Positions 8,254-15,521 of a stretch of 36,837 nucleotides of DNA are shown piece by piece. Under the pieces are notes generated by a model. That model had not been told where the DNA came from. It searched no databases and was given only the letters and a program-made list of their open reading frames with translations. This DNA is from an uncultured Subdoligranulum sp. Lineage in GTDB: Bacteria; Bacillota; Clostridia; Oscillospirales; Ruminococcaceae. Positions within the stretch are counted from its first letter, which is position 1. Every line of letters starts with the position of its first letter. The translations under genes were made by a program, and so were the position numbers. The DNA lies in assembly GCA_945830575.1 (NCBI GenBank), contig CALZZE010000026.1, forward strand, positions 1 to 36,837. Reading direction: 5' to 3'.

Positions 8254-8576
8254 TGGCGGCTCCTCCTTTCTGCGGGCTGCAGGGGCCAACAGGCGGCCTG
8301 ACAGCTGATATTTTAGTGGGAAACCGTAAATCGTCTTTTATATATATTAGTATACACCAAGCCGGCGCAAATTGCAACACTGACTTGTATGCCAAAATTG
8401 TTGAATACTTCTTGTGCAATTTGCTAAAAAGCACTCCCCGAAATCGGGCAAAAAAGAAAAAAACGCAAAAAAAGCTCTTGCAAAACGCGCCGAGGCGTGG
8501 TATTTTATTGTCAGAACGATATGAGCTTGTGTGCAAACCATGGGGAAAATCGTTAAAATATCACTGAGGCCCTACC
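8254..8576. promoter_or_regulatory. Divergent control region between regulators 2 and 3
   Basis: No gene in these 323 bases. A leftward promoter TTGCAA (8377-8372), 17 bases, TATACT (8354-8349) serves regulator 2. A rightward promoter TTGCAA (8478-8483), 17 bases, TATTTT (8501-8506) serves regulator 3. ATATATTAGTAT at 8342-8353 is identical to a 12-base part of the operator at 2739-2750, and CTGATATTTTAG at 8305-8316 is related, so both regions may answer to the same FCD protein. The 8400-8480 stretch is A-rich. Confidence 0.55.
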
Positions 8577-9296
8577 ATGAATATGCAGAAACTAACTCAA
8601 AAAACGGTCGCCCGTGAGGATGTGTATGAGACCCTGCGCCAGCAGATCATTGAGTTTGAGCTGCTGCCCGGCGAGTTTCTCAGCGAAAACGGGCTGGCCG
8701 CCAAGCTGAATGTGAATCGCACCACCGTGCGGGAGGCGCTGGCCCGGCTGGAAATGGACCACTGCGTGGAGGTATTCCCCCAGCGGGGCACCCAAGTGAG
8801 CCGCATTTCTTCAGACCGCATCCGTCAGGCCGTGTTCCTGCGCAGTACGCTGGAGCAGAATGTGCTGGAGCAGCTCTGCGAGACCGGCGTTACGCCGGAG
8901 CAGTTCTCCCTGTTGGAGGAGAGCCTGCAGCGGCAGCGCAACTATTTTGCGGAGCAGAAGGAAAGCAGCCTTCTCAACGAGGACACCCGGATGCACCGGA
9001 TGCTCTACCGCTTTTGCGGCCGGGAGGCAGCGTGGAATGCATTTTCCACCCTCAACTGCGATATGATGCGCATCCGTTTCCTGAAGATACGCACCTTCAG
9101 TTATCCCCGCGCCCAGCTCGGGCCGGTGGACAGCTGGGAAAACCTGCTCATCGAGCACCGCATGATGCTGGACGCGCTGCGCAAGCGGGACGCCGAGGCG
9201 CTGGGACTGCTGAGCAGTGCCCATCTTTCCCACATCGAGCGCAACGCCGCCGACCTGCGGATGATCTACCCGCAGTATTTCGAGGCGGATGCCTGA
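8577..9296 (+). CDS. GntR-family regulator, FCD type (regulator 3)
   Basis: A 239-residue GntR/FCD regulator of the same length as regulator 1 and resembling it in the winged helix: ETLRQQIIEFELLPGEFLSE and NRTTVREALARLEMD for the HTH, and QRGTQVSRISSDRIRQAV for the wing. The C-terminal half is the FCD helical domain with EDTRMHRMLYRF as a likely metal/effector segment. The ATG at 8577 has GAGG 7 bases upstream. It reads toward the transporter and HyuA-like genes and is the probable local regulator for them. Three FCD regulators within 7 kb is unusual and suggests sensing of several pathway intermediates. Confidence 0.9.
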   Translation: MNMQKLTQKTVAREDVYETLRQQIIEFELLPGEFLSENGLAAKLNVNRTTVREALARLEMDHCVEVFPQRGTQVSRISSDRIRQAVFLRSTLEQNVLEQLCETGVTPEQFSLLEESLQRQRNYFAEQKESSLLNEDTRMHRMLYRFCGREAAWNAFSTLNCDMMRIRFLKIRTFSYPRAQLGPVDSWENLLIEHRMMLDALRKRDAEALGLLSSAHLSHIERNAADLRMIYPQYFEADA

Positions 9297-9573
9297 TAAA
9301 CTCCGTATTTTTTAAGCAGGACCGGCCCTGCCGGTTCCTTACTTAATAAATAAAATCCATTGCAACGTTCTGAGCCGGATGCTCTCCTGTCGTGGGGAGC
9401 GGACCTCTGCCGGGCGGCGGTGCAGACCGCCCCCGCACGAACCTATCTTTACGCGGATGACCGCGTTTTGAGTGTGCTCAGGGATGCTACCGCATCAGAA
9501 GGGAAGTGACAGCAAAGCCAAACATTCGTCCGAAAAGGGAAAACGTTTCACATTGAAAGAAAGGGGTATTATT
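9297..9573 (+). promoter_or_regulatory. Structured leader before the transporter gene
   Basis: No gene is supported in these 277 bases. An ACCGG/CCGGT hairpin near 9320-9337 may end the regulator 3 transcript. Further GC stems follow, for example GGGCGG/CCGCCC near 9412-9432. I could not find a convincing promoter or a known riboswitch here. Confidence 0.3.
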
Positions 9574-10950
9574 TTGGAGTTTATTATTGGTATTTTGCTG
9601 CTCCTCACGTTCTTTGGCCTCGCTTACTACTGCATTAAGGGCCACAACCTGATGATCGGCTTCCTCGTCATCACCATCGCATGGACCGTCCTGTCTCTGG
9701 GCGGCACCGCCGTTTCTTCCGCCGACTTCCTGGCGTCCAACCCTGTTCTGACCGACACCACGCTGGTCAAGATGCTCAACGCCATCTACCAGTCCGCTCC
9801 CGAAGGCTGGGGCACCACCCTGGTCAACGTCTGCTGGGGCGCCTGGTTCGGCCGCGTCCTGATGGAGACCGGCATTGCCTCCACCCTGATCCGTAAGACC
9901 GTTGAGCTGGGCGGCGACAAGCCCATGGTCACCATCGCCCTGCTGAACATCGTTACCGCCATCATCTTCACCGCCATGACCGGCGCAGGCCCCGTTATCG
10001 CCATCGGCGTTATCGTGCTGCCCATCATGATGTCCCTCGGTGTGCCCAAGGCCATCGCCATGTTCAGCTTCATGGAGAGCGTTGCCGCCGGCATCTACCT
10101 CAACCCTGTCAACTTCGCACAGTATCGTGCGTTCTTCATTGAGCCCAGCGAGATGGAAGCCTTCACCCTCGGCTGGTACGCCGGCAAGTGGGGCTATGCG
10201 GCCGTCATCATCTCCGTTGTGGTCGCCACCGTCCTGTCCGGCATCTTCCTCAAGACCTCCAAGACCAGCCATGCCTGGGCTGCTCAGACCCGCGGCGCTG
10301 CCGAGCAGAAGGATGCTCCCTTCTACACCCTGTTCCTGCCCATCGTTCCCGTGGCTCTCAAGATCGCGTTTGACTTCTCCGTCATCGGCGGCTTCGTCAT
10401 CGCCGGCTTCCTGGCCCTGTTCCTCTGCGGCAAGATGAAGGGTTCCTTCGCCGAAAACTGCCAGCTGGTCAACAAGCTGTACTATGACGGCGTTGTGGAT
10501 ACCGCTCCGCTGGTCGGCTTCCTGCTCACCCTGCCCATGTTCAACAAGGTTGCTTCCTACGCTTCTCCCTACTTCAAGGTCGTTCTCGGCCCCGTCATGC
10601 CCAAGAGCGAGCTGGTCGTCTGCGTCCTGTTCGCCGTCCTGCTGGGCCTGGGCCTGTTCCGTGGCCCCATGACTCTGGTCGGCTGCGGCGCCGCTACTCT
10701 GGGCGTGCTGTCCAACGTGGCGTCCTTCTCCGTGCCGTTCCTGTACTGCGTGTTCGCCATCCCCACCATCACCGTCAACATCGGTTCCTGCATCACCCAG
10801 TCCTGGGTTGCCTGGGGCCTGGCCTACACCAAGGTTGAGTCTAAGGATTACCTGAAGCTCTCCATTCCCTGCGCCTACATTGCCGGTATCCTGCTGTACG
10901 TGCTGACCATGGTCACCATGTCCGGTATGGGTCCTGAGTGGTTCATCTGA
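9574..10950 (+). CDS. Polytopic anion transporter (GntP/IT-superfamily-like), TTG start
   Basis: Integral membrane protein of about 458 residues with roughly 11-12 hydrophobic segments. The repeated pattern includes a GAGPVIAIGVIVLPIMMSLG block between helices and a PVNFAQYRAFF loop, which recall GntP/CitMHS-type carboxylate transporters of the ion-transporter superfamily; substrate unknown. The TTG at 9574 is chosen as start because AAGGGG lies 7 bases upstream and the first hydrophobic helix begins immediately; a longer frame from 9472 would add 34 polar residues without a good site. Codons are strongly biased (GTT, CGT, TCC, GGC), unlike the flanking regulators, so it is probably abundant. 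It is most likely the uptake system for the island's substrate. Confidence 0.85.
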   Translation: MEFIIGILLLLTFFGLAYYCIKGHNLMIGFLVITIAWTVLSLGGTAVSSADFLASNPVLTDTTLVKMLNAIYQSAPEGWGTTLVNVCWGAWFGRVLMETGIASTLIRKTVELGGDKPMVTIALLNIVTAIIFTAMTGAGPVIAIGVIVLPIMMSLGVPKAIAMFSFMESVAAGIYLNPVNFAQYRAFFIEPSEMEAFTLGWYAGKWGYAAVIISVVVATVLSGIFLKTSKTSHAWAAQTRGAAEQKDAPFYTLFLPIVPVALKIAFDFSVIGGFVIAGFLALFLCGKMKGSFAENCQLVNKLYYDGVVDTAPLVGFLLTLPMFNKVASYASPYFKVVLGPVMPKSELVVCVLFAVLLGLGLFRGPMTLVGCGAATLGVLSNVASFSVPFLYCVFAIPTITVNIGSCITQSWVAWGLAYTKVESKDYLKLSIPCAYIAGILLYVLTMVTMSGMGPEWFI

Positions 10951-11078
10951 GCCAAAACCGTTTGAATCGTTTTTCTTTTACAGTACCGAATCCGCTACCC
11001 GCATCCTATGACCGGGGCATCCTGCGGTTGCTTGGGTTATGGGTCTGCGCGGCAGCACCCTGACGCAAATGAAACGGT

Positions 11079-11107
11079 GCCGCCGCCTTCAAAGGCGGCG
11101 GCGCTTT
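11079..11107 (+). terminator. Terminator after transporter gene
   Basis: GCCGCCGCCTT (11079-11089) pairs with AAGGCGGCGGC (11092-11102), followed by GCTTTT. It lies 39 bases before the HyuA-like start codon, so the latter is either read through or has a promoter in 10951-11078 that I could not identify. Confidence 0.75.
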
Positions 11108-11145
11108 TCTGAAATCTGAAATATACGAAGAAAAGGAGAAGATTT

Positions 11146-13281
11146 ATGGCAGGTCATCGCGCAGTTCGCGTGGGCATTGACGTCGGCGGCACCAACACCA
11201 AGTGCGTTGCCATGGACAACCTCACCCACGAAATCATCGGCAAAAACGAAGTTCTGACCACACATGACGATAAAGAGGGCGTTGCCGCCGGTGTTGTGCA
11301 GTCCTTCAAAAACTGCATGGCGGAAAACAACATCGCTCCCGAGGACGTTGTCTTCGTTGCCCACTCCACCACGCAGGCCACCAACGCCTTCGTGGAAGGC
11401 GACGTTGCCGACGTTGGCATCATCGGCGTGGCCGGCGGCGGTCTGGAAGGCTTCTTGGCCAAGCGCCAGCTGGCCCTCAAGGACATCATCCTCGACGAGA
11501 AGGTTGGCCGTAAGATCCCCGTCCACAACACCTTCATCAAGAAGAAGGAGCTGACCGACGAAAAGATCAACGCTGCCATCAAGGACCTGCTGGGCCAGGG
11601 CTCCAAGGTCATCGTGGCGTCCATGGCTTTCGGTGTGGACAGCATGGACGAGGAAGTCAAAATTCACGACCTGGCTGAGAAGCAGGGCGTGCCGGTCTCC
11701 ATGGCCTCCGACATCACCAAGCTGTACGGCCTGACCCGCCGTACCCGCACCGCCGCCATCAACGCCTCCATCCTGCCCAAGATGATGGCCACCGCCAACG
11801 CCACCGAGAGCGCCGTTGTGGGCGCGGGCGTCAAGGTGCCTCTGATGATCATGCGCGGCGACGGCGGCGTTATGGAGATCAACGAGATGCGCAAGCGTCC
11901 CATCCTCACCGCTCTGTCCGGCCCCGCTGCCTCCGTCATGGGCTCTCTGATGTATCTGCGTGCCTCCAACGCCATCTACTTCGAGGTCGGCGGCACCACC
12001 ACCAACATCGGCGTCATCAAGAACGGCCGTCCCGGCGTGGACTATGCCCAGATCGGCGGCCATGACACCTACGTCAACTCTCTGGACGTGCGTATTCTGG
12101 GCTGCGCCGGCGGCTCCATGGTTCGTATCAACAACCACGGCGTCGAGGACGTCGGCCCCCGTTCCGCCCACATCGCGGGCTGCAAGTACGCCTGCTTCAC
12201 GCCCGAGGAGGAGATCGTCAACCCCGAGATCGTCATGCTCAGCCCCAAGCCGGGCGACCCCAGCGACTACGTGGCCCTCAAGCTGCCCAACGGCAAGATG
12301 ATCTGCTTCACCAACACCGACGCCGCCAACGTGCTGGGTCTGGTGGACGAGAAGTACTTTGCCCACGGCAACGCCAACGCCGCCCGCAAGGCCATGCAGC
12401 CTGTTGCGGACAAGCTGGGCATCACGGTGGAGGAGCTCTGCACCCAGATTCTCGACAAGGACTTTGAGAAGGTCAACGCCTGCATCACCGCTCTGGCCGA
12501 GAAGTATCAGCTGGACCACGATGCCATGCGTCTGGTGGGCTGCGGCGGCGGTGCTGCCGCGCTGGTGCCCTACTGCGCCGAGAAGATGGGCCTGCCCTAC
12601 AGCATCCCCGACAACGCGGAGGTCATCTCCTCCATCGGCGTTGCGCTGGCCATGGTCCGTGACGTTATCGAGCGCGTCATCCCCAACCCGACGCAGGAGG
12701 ACATCAAGGAGCTGAAGAAGGAGGCCATCGATGCCGCCATCAACTCCGGCGCCTCTCCCGACTCCGTGGAAGTCCACATTGAGATCGACAACCAGACCGG
12801 CAAGGTCACTGCCATCGCCACCGGCTCCACCGAGGTCAAGACCACCGACCTGCTGAAGGAGTGCGACGAGGACGAGGCCGCCGAGCTGGCCAAGGCCGAC
12901 TTCGGTCCCAAGGTCTCCAACGTGGAGCTGGCCGAAAAGACCGACAAGTTCTTTGTTTACAGCGGCAAGGTGGGCGAAAAGACCCCCGTCCGTATCGTGG
13001 ACAAGAAGGGCTTCATCAAGGTGCAGTGCTCCGACGCCAAGGCCGTCAAGGTCAAGGTCTCCGACTACAAGGAGGCCGTTGAGAACATGTGGAAGGAGCT
13101 GGCCGTCTTCAAGACCGACACCGTCCTGCGTCCCGACTACTTCATCTGCGCCGGCCCGCGTGTCTGCGACTACTCTGCGGTTGACCTGTCTCAGGTCCTG
13201 CTGCTGATGGATCTGGACATTGCCGACCGTGATGCCGATGAGGAGATCATCATCGTGGCGTCCATCAATGACGTCCACTGA
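11146..13281 (+). CDS. HyuA-type hydantoinase/oxoprolinase-family protein with C-terminal extension
   Basis: A 711-residue ATP-dependent amidohydrolase-type protein. Residues 10-19 are GIDVGGTNTK, the ASKHA phosphate-binding loop of the hydantoinase/5-oxoprolinase A subunit; HSTTQATNAFVEGDVADVG near 75-95 is the family switch region; GPAASVMGS and FEVGGTTTNIGV near 255-290 form the second ATP motif, and GCGGGAAALV near 465 the adenosine site. The last 180 or so residues, from about Pro505, are Lys/Glu-rich beyond the core and are not typical of HyuA. No HyuB (oxoprolinase B) gene is nearby, so it may act alone or with a non-canonical partner. Codon usage is that of a highly expressed gene. 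Likely reaction: ATP-driven opening of a lactam, imide or similar ring; substrate unknown. Confidence 0.85.
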   Translation: MAGHRAVRVGIDVGGTNTKCVAMDNLTHEIIGKNEVLTTHDDKEGVAAGVVQSFKNCMAENNIAPEDVVFVAHSTTQATNAFVEGDVADVGIIGVAGGGLEGFLAKRQLALKDIILDEKVGRKIPVHNTFIKKKELTDEKINAAIKDLLGQGSKVIVASMAFGVDSMDEEVKIHDLAEKQGVPVSMASDITKLYGLTRRTRTAAINASILPKMMATANATESAVVGAGVKVPLMIMRGDGGVMEINEMRKRPILTALSGPAASVMGSLMYLRASNAIYFEVGGTTTNIGVIKNGRPGVDYAQIGGHDTYVNSLDVRILGCAGGSMVRINNHGVEDVGPRSAHIAGCKYACFTPEEEIVNPEIVMLSPKPGDPSDYVALKLPNGKMICFTNTDAANVLGLVDEKYFAHGNANAARKAMQPVADKLGITVEELCTQILDKDFEKVNACITALAEKYQLDHDAMRLVGCGGGAAALVPYCAEKMGLPYSIPDNAEVISSIGVALAMVRDVIERVIPNPTQEDIKELKKEAIDAAINSGASPDSVEVHIEIDNQTGKVTAIATGSTEVKTTDLLKECDEDEAAELAKADFGPKVSNVELAEKTDKFFVYSGKVGEKTPVRIVDKKGFIKVQCSDAKAVKVKVSDYKEAVENMWKELAVFKTDTVLRPDYFICAGPRVCDYSAVDLSQVLLLMDLDIADRDADEEIIIVASINDVH

Positions 13282-13309
13282 TCCGTCCATTTACCCGCAC
13301 CACTGAAAC

Positions 13310-13348
13310 AGGGCGGCAGCAGCAACGCTGCTGCCGCCCTTTACTTTT
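13310..13348 (+). terminator. Terminator after HyuA-like gene
   Basis: AGGGCGGCAGCAGC (13310-13323), loop AAC, GCTGCTGCCGCCCT (13327-13340): a perfect 14-base stem followed by TTACTTTTT. It sits 20 bases before the next start codon. Confidence 0.85.
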
Positions 13349-13360
13349 TGGGAGAACGCC

Positions 13361-14158
13361 ATGACAAAGGAACGATTCAAAGAATTGATGCAGCCCATTG
13401 CGGATGGTCTGTTCGGCAAGCAGAAACCCTATCACATGCAGCAGGGAACCCCTCCGGTCGTCCGGCCTGTGGGGATGATCGTGGAGGACCTGTGCACCAT
13501 CAGCGATGACGAATGGGCAAAATACGCGTTCTCCCGGGAGCCGCTCAACGGCAAATTCACCGATGAACAGCGTGTGGAGCTGACCCGCAAGGCCATGGCC
13601 TGCGGCAGGGAATACGCCGAGCGCGTGGTGCAGGAGCAGGGCGTGCGTGACCCGGAAAAGCTGGCGGAAAAGCTGGGCATGAAGGTGGATTATCCCCGCA
13701 TGCCCCAGAGCACCGACCGGGTGCTGTTCGCGGAGTTCCGGGAACCCAACAAGATCCACATCTACATGGACGGCGTGGACAAGGGCGAGGTGCTGTTTGC
13801 CGAGCCGGGCGTGCGCCATGCGCTCACCGCCCAGCTGGACATCAAAAAGCTGTTGCTGGGCCACGAGCTGTTCCATTGGGTGGAGGAAAAATACCGCAAG
13901 GAAATCTGGACGCGCACCTACCGCCTGCGCCTGTGGGAGGTGGGGCCGGTGCACAACGACTCCACCGTGATGGTGCTGGGCGAGATCGCCGCCATGGCCT
14001 TCACGCAGGCGCTGAACAACCTGCGCTATTCTCCCTACGTGATGGACGCCTATCTGGTCTACGGCTATTCGCCGGAGGCCGCCAGCGCCCTGTACGAGGA
14101 GATGATGACCTTCGCCGGACGCACGCCGCGCCTGCCGGAGGAGCTGGAACCCGCCTAA
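13361..14158 (+). CDS. Unrecognised HExxH protein (putative zincin-type metallopeptidase)
   Basis: A 265-residue protein of a family I do not recognise. Residues 168-172 are HELFH, an HExxH zinc-site motif inside a helix (LLLGHELFHWVEE), and Glu208 in VLGEIAAMAF is placed as in zincins, where a downstream Glu is the third ligand. This arrangement resembles the ImmA/IrrE or M48-like groups, although length and surroundings differ. There is no signal peptide or membrane segment, so it is cytosolic. GGGAG precedes the ATG. It follows the HyuA-like gene directly, after a strong terminator, and precedes a convergent aldolase gene. Protease, amidohydrolase or structural zinc protein are all possible; only the motif is directly seen. 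Confidence 0.75.
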   Translation: MTKERFKELMQPIADGLFGKQKPYHMQQGTPPVVRPVGMIVEDLCTISDDEWAKYAFSREPLNGKFTDEQRVELTRKAMACGREYAERVVQEQGVRDPEKLAEKLGMKVDYPRMPQSTDRVLFAEFREPNKIHIYMDGVDKGEVLFAEPGVRHALTAQLDIKKLLLGHELFHWVEEKYRKEIWTRTYRLRLWEVGPVHNDSTVMVLGEIAAMAFTQALNNLRYSPYVMDAYLVYGYSPEAASALYEEMMTFAGRTPRLPEELEPA

Positions 14159-14168
14159 GAAATAGAAA

Positions 14169-14196
14169 AAGCGCCGGGGCGTTTGCTCCGGCGCTT
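14169..14196. terminator. Convergent terminator
   Basis: AAGCGCCGG (14169-14177) pairs with CCGGCGCTT (14188-14196). A-rich before and between the convergent HExxH and aldolase genes, so it can act in both directions. Confidence 0.7.
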
Positions 14197-14201
14197 GCCT
14201 G

Positions 14202-15092
14202 TTACTGGACAAGATCCCGGTCAAGGACCTCATCGATGTATGCCTTTTGATTGTCGGTCAGCGGGGCAAAGGGGCGGCGTGCCTCGCCCACGGGATAGCC
14301 CTGCCGGGCCAGCTCATACTTGATGGCGGGGATGAGGCCCACCCGGCACATGGCCTCCATGCAGTTGTTGGCCTTGTGCTGCAGTGCCAGCGCCCCGGCC
14401 CGGTCGCCCTGCTCGAACAGCGTGAAGATTTTCTTGTAGTGGGGCAGCATCATGTTGAAGGTGCTGCCGATGGACCCGATGCAGCCCAGCGCCTGCCCGG
14501 CCACCATGGTCTCATCGTAACCGTCAAAGGCGATGAGGTCGGGATTCAGGTTGAGGATGCGCTCCATCTGGAACAGGTCGTAGTTGGTCTGCTTGACGCC
14601 CAAGATCGCTCCGCTGCGGAACAGCCGGACGTACTCCGGGTCGGACACGTTGAAGGACTTGTGGGTGTTGCCCGGGAAATTGTAGATGAGCACCGGCCGG
14701 CCCGCAGCCTCGGCAATGTCGTAGTAATAGCGGCAGATCTCCTTGGGGCCGAACCCGTAGTAAAACGGTGCCGTGGCAGCCACAAAGTCATAGCCCATGC
14801 CCATGGCGGCTTTGGTGTACCGCACCGCTTCATCGGTGCTGATCGCACCCACATGGGCAATCAGATTGGTCTTGCCCGCATAGGCGGCCGCCGCCTCAAA
14901 TATCTGAATCCGCTCCGCCTCGGTGAGCAGGAAACACTCGCCGCTGCTGCCGCCCACAAAAAAGCCGGCGGCGCCCTCCCGCAGATTGCGCTCCATCACC
15001 CGGTGCAGCGCCTCACCGTCCACCCGGCCCTGAGCGTCATAGGCCGTGATACAGGCGGAGTAAATACCGCCCAGACTCTCTTTGGATTTCAT
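14202..15092 (-). CDS. N-acetylneuraminate lyase-like aldolase (DHDPS/NAL family)
   Basis: A 296-residue class I aldolase of the dihydrodipicolinate synthase/N-acetylneuraminate lyase family. GGSSGE (47-52) replaces the GSTGE of NanA; Tyr137 in YNFPGN is the conserved Tyr; Lys167 in GVKQTN is the Schiff-base Lys; and DLFQMERI followed by FDGYDE and GSIGSTFNM matches NAL more closely than DHDPS. It would cleave a 2-keto-3-deoxy-type acid into pyruvate and an aldehyde. The ATG at 15092 has AAAAGGAG upstream; a longer frame would run into the tRNA-like fragment. Probably monocistronic. A TGATATATT motif 114 bases upstream links it to the FCD regulon. Not assigned nanA because the specificity loop differs and no nanE or nanK is present. 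Confidence 0.83.
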   Translation of the reverse strand: MKSKESLGGIYSACITAYDAQGRVDGEALHRVMERNLREGAAGFFVGGSSGECFLLTEAERIQIFEAAAAYAGKTNLIAHVGAISTDEAVRYTKAAMGMGYDFVAATAPFYYGFGPKEICRYYYDIAEAAGRPVLIYNFPGNTHKSFNVSDPEYVRLFRSGAILGVKQTNYDLFQMERILNLNPDLIAFDGYDETMVAGQALGCIGSIGSTFNMMLPHYKKIFTLFEQGDRAGALALQHKANNCMEAMCRVGLIPAIKYELARQGYPVGEARRPFAPLTDNQKAYIDEVLDRDLVQ

Positions 15093-15205
15093 AGCCGTTC
15101 TCCTTTTCACATAATGGTAATGGCAGTGGCGAAAGCCCGCTGCTCTCTCTGCTTTTATTTTAGGAGAATTTTTCGCCGATGTAAAGCCTTCCGCCCCGGA
15201 AAATG

Positions 15206-15214
15206 TGATATATT
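15206..15214. promoter_or_regulatory. TGATATATT motif upstream of aldolase
   Basis: Identical to 2737-2745 in the operator of regulator 1 and similar to 2573-2582. It lies in the AT-rich part of the aldolase upstream region. With only nine bases, chance is possible. Confidence 0.35.
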
Positions 15215-15222
15215 TGATGGGA

Positions 15223-15256
15223 TTTGGCGGAAGATGGGGGGGACTCTCCCGCGCAC
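15223..15256 (-). pseudogene. Degenerate copy of tRNA-Val 3' end
   Basis: The stretch 15223-15240 matches 15370-15387, which is the 3' end of the tRNA-Val and its flank, at 17 of 18 positions. After a two-base insertion ACTC follows in both, then CCCGCG. This is either a remnant of a second tRNA-Val or an attachment-site-like duplication of the tRNA 3' end. No integrase is present. Confidence 0.45.
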
Positions 15257-15328
15257 TAAAAAACAGTCCGCGGGACAGTTTTTTTGTCCGCTGCGGCGGG
15301 CCGCGCTGTTCTTGTCTCCCCGCTTTAG

Positions 15329-15377
15329 CCACCAAACAAAAAAACCGCCGGAATACGGCGGTTTCTTTGTTTGGTGG
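15329..15377 (-). terminator. Terminator of tRNA-Val with 22-base arms that include the CCA end
   Basis: 15329-15350 pairs with 15356-15377 at 21 of 22 positions around the loop GAATA. The core CCGCCG/CGGCGG stem followed by a U-run is a standard terminator for leftward transcription, and the outer part of the stem recruits the tRNA 3' CCACCA itself. Confidence 0.8.
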
Positions 15378-15448
15378 AAGATGGGGGACTCGAACCCGCG
15401 ACCTCTGCGATGTGAACGCAGCGCTCTAACCAGCTGAGCTAATCTTCC
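15372..15448 (-). tRNA. tRNA-Val (anticodon CAC)
   Basis: Leftward 77-base gene with encoded CCA. Acceptor GGAAGAT pairs with ATCTTCC, the D arm is GCTC/GAGC, the anticodon stem is CTGCG/CGCAG around loop TTCACAT (anticodon CAC, decoding GUG), the T loop is TTCGAGT, and the discriminator is A. The T stem GCGGG/CCCCC has one C-C mismatch, unusual but tolerated in some tRNAs. Promoter and terminator are both clear. Confidence 0.93.
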
Positions 15449-15464
15449 GTGCGGAACGTTGTTA

Positions 15465-15493
15465 ATTATACACGCATTCGGGGCGTTTGTCAA
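15465..15493 (-). promoter_or_regulatory. Consensus promoter for tRNA-Val
   Basis: On the minus strand TTGACA (15493-15488), a 17-base spacer and TATAAT (15470-15465): a perfect vegetative consensus 17 bases before the tRNA. Confidence 0.8.
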
Positions 15494-15521
15494 GGGGTTC
15501 CGCGGAAAATCTTTTGTTTTT

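Noticed and set aside
11089-13290. Open frame of 733 codons on the minus strand opposite the HyuA-like gene
   Set aside because: It mirrors the full HyuA-like gene, has low-complexity His/Gly/Val/Asp-rich composition, no ribosome site, and overlaps a terminator.
14202-15092. Assignment of the aldolase as dapA
   Set aside because: The GTTGE motif of DHDPS is absent and the KQTN...DLFQMERI...FDGYDE series matches N-acetylneuraminate-lyase-type proteins instead.
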